64,000 bases of DNA from Prosthecobacter debontii (GTDB lineage: Bacteria > Verrucomicrobiota > Verrucomicrobiia > Verrucomicrobiales > Akkermansiaceae): the NCBI GenBank assembly GCA_945862245.1, contig CAMAXN010000001.1, positions 62,001 through 126,000 on the forward strand, read 5' to 3'. Below are positions 49,818-57,613 of this stretch, one piece after another. The notes beneath the pieces are model-generated. The model had not been told where the DNA came from, did no database searches, and was given only the letters and a program-made list of their open reading frames with translations. How positions within the stretch are numbered: position 1 is the first letter of the stretch; each line of letters starts with the position of its first letter. A program made the translations under genes and the position numbers.

Positions 49818-51668
49818 TCAATGCATATTTTCCATCAAGCTGCCTAGGACTTTCAAAAATTGCGGGTCACCAAGGTTGCCGAGGTGTCCGCCGGTCGGTA
49901 GCCAAACTGCACGATTCCCGAATGTGGATTCCATCCAACGCATGTCTTTTAGGGAGATAAGAAAGTCATTGCGATTACTCATTACATGCACATGACGGTT
50001 CGCACTCAGGGAGCGCTGCATTGAACGAAGCGAGGTTGAGTTCAGTAATTGCTTCTCACTCACCCCTTTCTCCTGCTGCTGAGGTACCAGCCAGTACTTG
50101 AGGTAATCGTCGAAACCGAAGTTCATGAGCTCGTGATATGTATCCTGGCGCCGCCATGTGGAAGCAGGCGTGGAAATGAGATCTGAAGGCGTGCGCCGGT
50201 GTATGCTGTAAAGCGTATCTCGCATCACGGTCCGGAATGCGAAACCCACAAGCAACTGCGATTCATCGGCACTAAATGGTGGCAAGCCTTCAGGGGGGCG
50301 TTGATCGATTAATGCCGCCGCCTTGTGGAGGGCGTTATCGAGTCGTTGGGCGCGCACCGCTTCTGACCAAGATGTTGGCACTGCGTAAAACTCATCAAGT
50401 GTACGGTATGCCTGCCTCAGGTCGACCGGTGGTTGGATTGCGAGGTAGTGGTCGAACTGGACGGATCCCGGTGCATGAGCCGTCTTGGTAGCTGCCAGTT
50501 GCAGTGCGGAAAAACCACCGAGAGAGAATCCTACGAGGATGTGCTTCGTCACATGCCCAGGGTGTTTATTGACAACCGAATCATTGATCGCCGTAAAGGT
50601 GGCGAGAAGATCCGTACGATCTGTCACTGGATTACCCGGCATGGATGAGGAAGATGCACATTCCATGAACTCCGGATGGAATATGCCAGAAATCGTTGCT
50701 ACTGAAAATCCCATATTAAAGATCGCCTCAGCCAGAACCATGGCGTTACCCGACATGCGGTGCGAGCCGATTCCCGGGCTTAGGAAAACCAGAGGGGCCG
50801 GCTGTTTCTGCATCCACGCCTGATAAGGTAATTCCTTGCCCGTATGTGGCAGCCGCACCAGATGTCTTTTCCCGCTTGCGGCAAACCATGGATCGTTGGG
50901 TTTGTATCGCGCCGCCGCCAGCGTTTCCATTGTCGGAAAATCTGGTGTGCCGTGAGGTGTCCAGTCCGGCGATGTTGGGCGCGAGAGATACGGCCACGCT
51001 TGGCGAATTAACTCATAGGAGTCTGATTCGGTGCGCATGATGCTCGCTACCGGCGGGATGATATCGCTCAGTTGGTGTACCCGGGAAGCAATTAGCGCGA
51101 ACTCAAGGTTGGAAACATAAGTTATGGGATCACCAACCACATCCATAGCGCGGGCTGTTGCTGCCACGTTGTCGCTGGGGCCAAGAAATGGCAATACCAC
51201 GAAGGTATCCGGTTGCCAGCCCCAGTGTTGGAATGTCTGGTTGAAGCTCCCCCGGCTACCAGGCAGATTCATGCGATCCGCTACATCGAATAATCCGCCA
51301 ATACCCACGGTCGTATTTGTGAGGAATCTCAATGATTCTTCGCCGGAGTCGTTCCAACGCCCCTGGAGGATCTGGTTCGTGATGCGCAGCGGGCCGGTTA
51401 GGTTATCGTGTAAGCTGCTGATTGACTTCCGCACCGGTTCCGGGATAACGGTTAGGTAAACGTTGGTCGCAGGCTCAAGAACGCCAAGCGTCAAGCCACG
51501 GTTCAGTTCCCAAGTGGCGCGGTTTATCGGCTCGAGTGGGTCGCTTATGTGCTTCCTCGTTTTTGTTTTCACCAAAGAGGTGGGGGCGATTCCTCCGCAG
51601 GATACTGCCAAAACGGCCGATAGCAAAATCATCGGCAATTCCAGCTTATGTGCACTTAAATTACTCAT
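49818..51668 (-). CDS. MlaA-family lipoprotein fused to an alpha/beta-hydrolase
   Basis: A 616-aa exported protein. The signal ends VLAVSCGG (probable lipid-modified Cys). Residues about 43-245 are MlaA/VacJ: DPLEPINRATWELNRGL, SLHDNLTGPLRITNQILQGRW, FLTNTTVGIGGLFDVADRMNLP, WGWQPDTFVVLPFLGPSD. From about 290 on there is an alpha/beta-hydrolase: oxyanion-side LVFLSPGIGSHRMSG, nucleophile S382 in LVGFSLGGFSAL, D568 (SNRNDFLISL), and H595 (TGGHLGNLGD), in the right order for a Ser-Asp-His triad. MlaA alone normally has about 250 aa and works with MlaBCDEF to remove phospholipid from the outer leaflet. A fused lipase-like domain suggests it may also hydrolyse what it extracts. No other mla gene is in the window. 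Confidence 0.88.
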   Translation of the reverse strand: MSNLSAHKLELPMILLSAVLAVSCGGIAPTSLVKTKTRKHISDPLEPINRATWELNRGLTLGVLEPATNVYLTVIPEPVRKSISSLHDNLTGPLRITNQILQGRWNDSGEESLRFLTNTTVGIGGLFDVADRMNLPGSRGSFNQTFQHWGWQPDTFVVLPFLGPSDNVAATARAMDVVGDPITYVSNLEFALIASRVHQLSDIIPPVASIMRTESDSYELIRQAWPYLSRPTSPDWTPHGTPDFPTMETLAAARYKPNDPWFAASGKRHLVRLPHTGKELPYQAWMQKQPAPLVFLSPGIGSHRMSGNAMVLAEAIFNMGFSVATISGIFHPEFMECASSSSMPGNPVTDRTDLLATFTAINDSVVNKHPGHVTKHILVGFSLGGFSALQLAATKTAHAPGSVQFDHYLAIQPPVDLRQAYRTLDEFYAVPTSWSEAVRAQRLDNALHKAAALIDQRPPEGLPPFSADESQLLVGFAFRTVMRDTLYSIHRRTPSDLISTPASTWRRQDTYHELMNFGFDDYLKYWLVPQQQEKGVSEKQLLNSTSLRSMQRSLSANRHVHVMSNRNDFLISLKDMRWMESTFGNRAVWLPTGGHLGNLGDPQFLKVLGSLMENMH

Positions 51669-51799
51669 CTACAGCGTTCCAGTTTATGATTCGCTTAAAG
51701 TGAAAGGATACAGATTTTTTTGATAATGGCTGTCACCTGCTTGTCAATTTGCTTCCGGAGCGTAGGCCGGAGGCTGCTGCGTAGGAAGCAGATTGTGCC

Positions 51800-52070
51800 G
51801 TTTACCCTCTTGCTGGAGCGAGTCCAAAGGCGAACTCCTTGGGCGTCTTCATGCTGAGGCTCCGATCACACCCCGCGCCTCGCTCAACGTATAAAATAGC
51901 TCGCGAACAAAGCACTTTCTTTGAAACTTGTCATAGAAGCTCTCGACGTAGCCGTTCTGCCGCAGTAAGCACGAATCAATGTAGAGGATTTTGATGGTTG
52001 TTTCGGTCAGCCCAGACACCTTGGCCGTGCCGAGCTCAGCATGTTCAATACTCAGATCCACGACGGCCAC
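51800..52070 (-). mobile_element. IS3-family transposase remnant
   Basis: The minus-strand frame at 51849-52070 contains QNGYVESFYDKFQRKCFVRELFYTLSEARGVIGAS, matching the end of the IS3 integrase core (usually ENGYVESFNGKLRDECLN...FYTLAEAR). The intervening WR..YN..RPHSSLGY segment is deleted. The final KTPKEFAFGLAPARG continues in the next frame to a stop at 51802. The rest of the transposase is missing, and the downstream sequence (GGCCTACGCTCCGGAAGC, 51755-51775) may hold part of an element end. No intact element and no clear target duplication. Confidence 0.7.
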
Positions 52071-52094
52071 AGGGATTTCAGGCCTTGCACAGGA

Positions 52095-53108
52095 TCATTG
52101 GAAAGACGCGGTGCGGGCAAACATCTCGAATTTTTCGCGGTTCGCCTCTACTAAAGAGGCCTCGCCGGTCATCTTGAAAAACCAAGTGACGCCCTCTGCC
52201 TCGAGGATGGCGCCTGAGATAGCCGACTTTTTGCCGTCGAGTAAGGGCTCAGCACTGACTATGTGGGTGACGAGCAGTTTACCCGCCGCACCGTCCATTT
52301 CCACGCCGAGCGCGGGGTCATCAGCGGTGGCAAGGGGCGGCAATTGAACTTGGTCACGCCAACGATTGACGTTATCCAGCACGCTTCCGGAATTTCCGGG
52401 CAGCGGGATCACGGAAACATCGGCGGTCGCTCCGCCCTCACCCTTTACAGCGAAGCTCGCCACGCGCATTGAGCTGCCCTGGCTCACCTCCCAATCCTCC
52501 GGTGCAATGATCTGAATTTCCGGGGATTGGGAAGGGGCGGTAGCGGCTTCTTGCATTTCCACGATGCGAACATTGCTCAGGAATGACATAAATATCTCAT
52601 TGCCTTTTTCGTGTAGCTTGGTGGAGGGGCCGGTGAGTTTGAAAAACCATGTTTCCGAGCTTAGCGAGAGAACAGCGGCTAAGATACCCTCGGCCTCGGT
52701 GGGTGCGTCGTCTGGGTTGAGGTTGAAAAAGAGTATCTCGCGTGAGCTGTCCGTGATCTTTATTGGTTTTCCTTGGACTTGGTCTTTGGGTAGGGCTTTC
52801 ATACTTACTTGTCCGCGCCAGCGGTTCACGTTTGCAGCAAGCCCGCCGCCATCTCCTCCGAGTTTGGAAACCGTTAGTCGTCCGAGCTCCGGAACCAAAT
52901 AGGCGGCCGATAGGAACTCGCCGGTCTCCTCCATTTTCCAATCTGGCAAGGCGCGCCATCTAACGGCATCGGATTGCGTTGATTGATCTTGGCCGGCCGC
53001 ATCTTGGTTATTAGCTTCTACAGGCGCGGGATAGGCGGGCATTTCCTCCTTTTTGCAGGAACAGATCGCGAGGCAAAACAGCAGTGTGTTGACAGAATAG
53101 TTTGGCAT
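52095..53108 (-). CDS. Lipoprotein with an internally duplicated domain
   Basis: A 337-aa exported protein, started at ATG 53108 (MPNYSVNTLLFCLAICSC, lipobox Cys); the track's 31 extra residues do not fit a signal peptide. Two domains of about 130 residues repeat the same order of motifs: DWKMEE.../DWEVSQ..., VNRWRGQV.../VNRWRDQV..., ETWFFKLTG.../VTWFFKMTG..., then a C-terminal helix with EIFMSFLSNV/REKFEMFARTA. Function unknown. The IS3 remnant lies just after its stop. Confidence 0.7.
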   Translation of the reverse strand: MPNYSVNTLLFCLAICSCKKEEMPAYPAPVEANNQDAAGQDQSTQSDAVRWRALPDWKMEETGEFLSAAYLVPELGRLTVSKLGGDGGGLAANVNRWRGQVSMKALPKDQVQGKPIKITDSSREILFFNLNPDDAPTEAEGILAAVLSLSSETWFFKLTGPSTKLHEKGNEIFMSFLSNVRIVEMQEAATAPSQSPEIQIIAPEDWEVSQGSSMRVASFAVKGEGGATADVSVIPLPGNSGSVLDNVNRWRDQVQLPPLATADDPALGVEMDGAAGKLLVTHIVSAEPLLDGKKSAISGAILEAEGVTWFFKMTGEASLVEANREKFEMFARTASFQ

Positions 53109-53322
53109 TGTGGCGTTCTGCGGAAAACCTCGCGCGCCATAGGGCATACGTCGAGTATAGATGTGAGAATGGGCGCTGTTAATCCGTTGACTTTCTTCCA
53201 CAGGAAAATTGCAGCAGGTTATGGCCTGATCATCAGAGTCATTCGCGTGGAAGTCTAGACGGAGGCATCTGAGTGGAAGCCTGTAAGAAGGATTCCGCCA
53301 GGATAAACTCTGATCCCTAATA

Positions 53323-54399
53323 TCATTTCATGGAATTACCTGTCATCATCGTCCAGTGGATGCCGGAGATTCCGACACCCAGAGTATCGCCGCCGCCGAA
53401 CATGATGAAGCGGTGTCCGTCCGATCCGAACCAACCCGCGTATGCGGCGGAGTGGCTCGTAGATCCCATGAAAATATTCTCGCCGCCCCCGTTACCAGCG
53501 AAGCCTGCCAGCCGTGCGCGATCCCACGGGCTCTTCTTTTTGGGTACCGGCGATTCGTGGGCGAAGAACCCGAGATTTGACATATCTGAACTGTGTCCCT
53601 TGCACGCATCGGAGAGCTTTTCCTCCATGATTCTAGGGGGTAGCCCAAGGAGTGCACGCTCCTTGTTGAGCAAGTTGGCGAAGTCTTTCATCGCGCTCGA
53701 TGCCCAGCGCCCGAGATCGGAATGAGCTTTCTCCGCTTCCATATGTATTTTCACCTCGTTTATTGTCGCGGCAAGGCGCTCGCGCTGCATTAGTAGATCT
53801 TTTCCCTCCGAGTTTTCTTCTAAGAGAAAGCCCCGCAGATCCCCATCCTCGATCGAAGCGCTTTCCAATCTATCGTCAAATTGCTCCAACTCGCGGGTCA
53901 CTTCCGCAAGTCCTTCTAGCGTGGCATCTACCAAGGAGTCGAATCTCTCCGTGGACGGACCAGCCAATCGGTTCACGCGTTCCCGTAACTTTTCTAAGTC
54001 CTCCATCTCCTCGCGTAGCATCTGCACCTTTTTTCCGTCCTTTTCCCAATCCGTCATGATCAGACTCATCACGCGCTTGCGTTCGGCATCGAGCTCGCCT
54101 GCCAATTCGTGGTGGGAGGCGTAAGGATTGATTACGCTTGAGCGTCCGCGCACCGCTTCTTCGAGCGCTTTGTTATGCTGCTGTTGTGCGAACTCCAGCG
54201 CCCTCTGGTATTGAGGCATGGCATCGGCTCCCATTTGCTTCCAAGATAAATATGCCGCATTCCGTTTGTCCGCCTCGGCGGAGAGCATCCAACGGTTCGC
54301 GACTTTCGTGAAGTCCTGAGGAAGCACGCCCTGGGACTCCTGACCATAAACCGCAAACTGGAGCGAAAAAATGAGAATGAGAGGCAGGAAACCATTCAT
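53323..54399 (-). CDS. CAP-domain (SCP-like) exported protein with coiled-coil region
   Basis: A 358-aa protein with a signal peptide (MNGFLPLILIFSLQFAVYGQ). Residues about 60-225 are long charged helices (VQMLREEMEDLEKLRERVNRLAG), probably a coiled coil. From about 230 is a CAP domain: LLNKERALLGLPPRIMEEKLSDACKGHSSDM, FAHESPVPKKKSPWDRA, GGENIFMGSTSHSAAYAGWFGSDGHRFIMFGGGDTLGVGIS. The His and Glu residues that bind the metal in CAP proteins are present. Function of bacterial CAP proteins is mostly unknown. A 16-bp palindrome lies about 50 bp upstream. Confidence 0.82.
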   Translation of the reverse strand: MNGFLPLILIFSLQFAVYGQESQGVLPQDFTKVANRWMLSAEADKRNAAYLSWKQMGADAMPQYQRALEFAQQQHNKALEEAVRGRSSVINPYASHHELAGELDAERKRVMSLIMTDWEKDGKKVQMLREEMEDLEKLRERVNRLAGPSTERFDSLVDATLEGLAEVTRELEQFDDRLESASIEDGDLRGFLLEENSEGKDLLMQRERLAATINEVKIHMEAEKAHSDLGRWASSAMKDFANLLNKERALLGLPPRIMEEKLSDACKGHSSDMSNLGFFAHESPVPKKKSPWDRARLAGFAGNGGGENIFMGSTSHSAAYAGWFGSDGHRFIMFGGGDTLGVGISGIHWTMMTGNSMK

Positions 54400-54447
54400 G
54401 GCGTGTGGGAGCTGAGTGAACTCTACCCTGTTAGGCGAAGGATTTAC

Positions 54448-54463
54448 TCGCAAATATTTGCGA
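54448..54463. promoter_or_regulatory. Perfect 16-bp palindrome TCGCAAATATTTGCGA
   Basis: A perfect inverted repeat, TCGCAAAT/ATTTGCGA, lies between the pyruvate kinase stop (54481) and the CAP gene start (54399), both on the minus strand. The half-site and spacing look like a dimeric-regulator operator. It is not followed by a T-run, so a terminator is unlikely. Confidence 0.5.
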
Positions 54464-54480
54464 ATCCCACCGTCCGTACT

Positions 54481-55884
54481 TTATGCGTGATGGAGTAGGA
54501 TTGAGTTTGCGGCGAAATGATCGGAGAGGATATCGGAAACTACCACGATGGGCGTGCCGGTGCGGACGAGTTCGAGTTTCCGAAGTTGCTCGGTGGCGCG
54601 CTGGACGGTTTCCTCGATGTTCGATGCATAGGCCATGCGGAATGCACGGACGCCGCGTGTCAGGGAAAGCTGCCGGCACACAGACTCTTTGGGCGTGAAT
54701 ACATAGAATGCATTGGTGCGCGGGCGCATCATCGCGACTTGGTTGGCGAGAACACCGCGACGTGTGAGTACGACGAGGCGGGCGTCAGGCAGGGAGTCTA
54801 CGAGAGTGACTGCGGCGCGGGCAGTTTTTTGCCTTTCATCGCTAAGGATGACGTTCTGCCCGAATCCGTGTCCGCCGGAGCGCTCAATGCGGGACGAAAT
54901 GCGGACTAAGGCCTCGACACAGCGCTCCGGGTAGCGGCCGACGGAAGTTTCTCCGGACAGCATCAGGCAATCCGCTTCTTCGTAGGAGGCGTTCATCACG
55001 TCCGTCACTTCAGCGCGGGTGGGGGTGGGGTTGTTGATCATCGACTCAAGTAGTTGGGTGGCGACGATCACTCGTTTTCCGAGTTCGTGGCAGCGCTTTA
55101 CGATGCGGCGTTGGAGTATGGGTAGATCCTCAAAATCGACTTCGATGCCCAGATCTCCCCGTGCGATCATGATCACATCTGCGGCGCGGATGATGGAGTC
55201 GATGTTGCGTACAGCTTCCTGATCCTCGATTTTTGCAATAATCTGAGCCTCTCCGCCGATGCCTTCCATGGCTTTACGCAGTTCGGCTACGTGGGCGGCA
55301 TCACGGACGAAAGATCCCGCGATGAAATCAGCCCCGCATTCCACGGCGAGGGCGAGATCTTTGTGGTCTTTCTCAGTTAAAGCCGGCAGGTTCAGCCTCA
55401 CACCGGGTAGGTTGATGTGACGGCGGGAGCCCATTGTTCCCGGGGTGCGAACATCGCAAATCATGTTGGTCTCTGAAACCTTCTCGATACGCATCAGCAA
55501 AGTGCCGTTGTCTACGACAAGGGTGTTGCCCGCCTTCACATCACCCATCAGGCCCGGGTAGTTCACGGTGGTGGAGAGAGGTATGGAAGAAGCGATATCG
55601 GCGCGGCGGAACTCCACCTTATCGCCCTCTTTCAGTTCGTAGGGTTCCTCAAGGTCTCCGGTGCGGATTGACGGGCCGGTGAGATCGAAAAGGACGGCAG
55701 TGTATGCGTTACGTTTTTCCGATTCGGCGCGTACATACTTGGTCATTTGCTCTGCCCATTCGTGCTTCGCATGGCTCATGTTAAGGCGTATCACATTGAC
55801 TCCGGCATCAATAAGCTTACCGATCATTTCCTGCGATTCGGTGGCGGGGCCGAGTGTTACGATGAGCTTGGTTTTGAGGGACAT
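54481..55884 (-). CDS. pyk: Pyruvate kinase
   Basis: A 467-aa glycolytic enzyme transferring phosphate from PEP to ADP. It begins TKLIVTLGPATESQEMIGKLIDAGVNVIRLNMSHAKHEW. It has AIEC-type sections IAKIEDQEAVRNIDSIIRAADVIMIARGDLGIEVDFEDLPILQRRIV and ATQLLESMINNPTPTRAEVTDVMNA, and a full regulatory C-terminal domain. The monovalent-cation region reads LFDLTGPSIRTG, with Ser where K+-dependent enzymes have Glu and K+-independent ones Lys. Monocistronic. Confidence 0.96.
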   Translation of the reverse strand: MSLKTKLIVTLGPATESQEMIGKLIDAGVNVIRLNMSHAKHEWAEQMTKYVRAESEKRNAYTAVLFDLTGPSIRTGDLEEPYELKEGDKVEFRRADIASSIPLSTTVNYPGLMGDVKAGNTLVVDNGTLLMRIEKVSETNMICDVRTPGTMGSRRHINLPGVRLNLPALTEKDHKDLALAVECGADFIAGSFVRDAAHVAELRKAMEGIGGEAQIIAKIEDQEAVRNIDSIIRAADVIMIARGDLGIEVDFEDLPILQRRIVKRCHELGKRVIVATQLLESMINNPTPTRAEVTDVMNASYEEADCLMLSGETSVGRYPERCVEALVRISSRIERSGGHGFGQNVILSDERQKTARAAVTLVDSLPDARLVVLTRRGVLANQVAMMRPRTNAFYVFTPKESVCRQLSLTRGVRAFRMAYASNIEETVQRATEQLRKLELVRTGTPIVVVSDILSDHFAANSILLHHA

Positions 55885-55969
55885 AATGAAAAGGTGCGAA
55901 TCTTTTATTCCTTAGGGATAAACGTCTTGCCTTGCAACCGATATGCGTCAGGCGTTTACAAATATCGGA

Positions 55970-57604
55970 TCAAGCTTGCTCGATGGTTTTTTCCGTAGCG
56001 GCATCGATGACTGCGAAGCGTTCGCGGTTCAAGGTCGGATCGGAGCGGAAGATCAGGCGGCCGGAATGGGAGCGCTCGAGTTCCACGAGGACTTTAGCGT
56101 CCTCTTGTTTGAAGCGGTTGAGGACGTCCGAGTTGACGATGACGATGAGGTCTCCAACTTGGTCACGGCGGCTTTGGATGATCGTATTGAGGCGGCGCTG
56201 AATCTCGATGGACATGGTCATAGGCGTCTTCACGCGACCGCGGCCCTGGCAGTAGGGGCAGGGTTCATACATCGAGTCGCGCAGGGATTCATTGAGGCGC
56301 TGGCGGGTCATTTCCATTAGTCCAATGGCGGAAATCTGGAGTACCTGCGTCTTGGCCTTGTCGCGCTTCAAACGGTCTTTCATGGCCTTGTAAACGGTCA
56401 TCTGATCGCGGCGGTGGCGCATATCGATGAAATCGACGACGACTAAGCCGCCGATGTTGCGTAGGCGGAGTTGTCGAGCGACTTCCTCCGCGGCCTCGGT
56501 GTTGGTTTGGAGGATCATTTTATCGACGTCCTTCGAGCCGCGGTTGCGGCCGGTGTTTACGTCCACGGAGATGAGGGCTTCCGTTTCGTCGATGACAATG
56601 TAGCCGCCGCATTTCAGCCAGACTTGGCGCGAAAATGCTTCATCGATCTGCTTTTGGATGTTGACGTGTTCGAAAATCGGCCGGCTTACGGTCGGGATAT
56701 GGTGGATGCGGCGTTTTGCGCGGCGGGAGATTTTCCCGGCGATTTCGCGGATGAGTTCAGTTGTCTCGGCGTCGTCACAAAGTATTTGATCCACTTCCTC
56801 TGTGAGGAAATCGCGAGCGGTGCGCTCAATAAGGTTTGGCTCTTGGAAGACGCAGCAGGGTGCGGGATTGTTCGCACGTCGCTGGTCGATGGTGTCCCAC
56901 TGTTCTAGAAGCATAGCGAGATCGCGTACGAAGTGGCGGGCGCGGGTGCCTTGAGCAACGGTGCGCATGATGATACCCATACCCTCGGGGACGGATAGCT
57001 TCTGAACGATGTGGCGGAGGCGTAAGCGTTCCTTGGGATCCTCAATCTTACGGGAAATGCCAAACTGTTCAGTCAAAGGCATCAGAACGAGGTAGCGCCC
57101 GGCGAGGGAGATGTTCGTTGTAACGCGCGGCCCCTTGGTACCGATTGGTCCCTTGGAAACCTGGATCATGATTTCCGAGCCGATCGGGTAGATGTCCGGG
57201 ATGTCTTTCGAGCTGATTTTTTTCTGGGTCTTTTTCTTGCCCTCGCGCTCGATCTCCTCGAGGCCGCCGTCGAGAGCCGCGGGAATAGCATCCCAAAAGT
57301 GGAGGAACGCGTTCTTATCGAGGCCGATATCGACGAACATGGCCTTGAGTCCCTGTTCGACGTTTTTAACTCGGCCCTTGAAGATGCCGCCGACAATATT
57401 TTGGTCTCCCTCTCGCTCTACGGTATATTCCTCAAGGATCCCGTCCTCGAGAAGGGCTACTCGGCGCTCGAGTTTCTCGACGTTCACGATGATGGAGTTG
57501 CCTTGCGATGGATCGGCGGAGCCAATCCCTAACATTCTTTTGATTTTTTGGATCACGTTACGGTGTGTTTGTTGAAATTTAACGGTTGGTTTTGTATTTG
57601 CCAA
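55970..57604 (-). CDS. Ribonuclease E/G family endoribonuclease
   Basis: A 544-aa 5'-end-sensing RNase for rRNA and mRNA processing. S1 domain (GGIFKGRVKNVEQGLKAMFVDIGLDKNAFLHF with a Lys/Glu-rich insert), RNase H-like and DNase I-like sections (GGYIVIDETEALISVDVNTGRNRG, GLVVVDFIDMRHRRDQ with the metal-binding Asp), the Zn-link CPYCQGRGRV, and a small C-terminal domain. There is no RNase E-type unstructured tail, so it resembles RNase G. The predicted start is TTG 57604; the ATG at 57535 is the alternative. It is ten bases after the PBP2 gene in the rod-shape operon. Confidence 0.93.
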   Translation of the reverse strand: MANTKPTVKFQQTHRNVIQKIKRMLGIGSADPSQGNSIIVNVEKLERRVALLEDGILEEYTVEREGDQNIVGGIFKGRVKNVEQGLKAMFVDIGLDKNAFLHFWDAIPAALDGGLEEIEREGKKKTQKKISSKDIPDIYPIGSEIMIQVSKGPIGTKGPRVTTNISLAGRYLVLMPLTEQFGISRKIEDPKERLRLRHIVQKLSVPEGMGIIMRTVAQGTRARHFVRDLAMLLEQWDTIDQRRANNPAPCCVFQEPNLIERTARDFLTEEVDQILCDDAETTELIREIAGKISRRAKRRIHHIPTVSRPIFEHVNIQKQIDEAFSRQVWLKCGGYIVIDETEALISVDVNTGRNRGSKDVDKMILQTNTEAAEEVARQLRLRNIGGLVVVDFIDMRHRRDQMTVYKAMKDRLKRDKAKTQVLQISAIGLMEMTRQRLNESLRDSMYEPCPYCQGRGRVKTPMTMSIEIQRRLNTIIQSRRDQVGDLIVIVNSDVLNRFKQEDAKVLVELERSHSGRLIFRSDPTLNRERFAVIDAATEKTIEQA

Positions 57605-57613
57605 AAACGTGGC

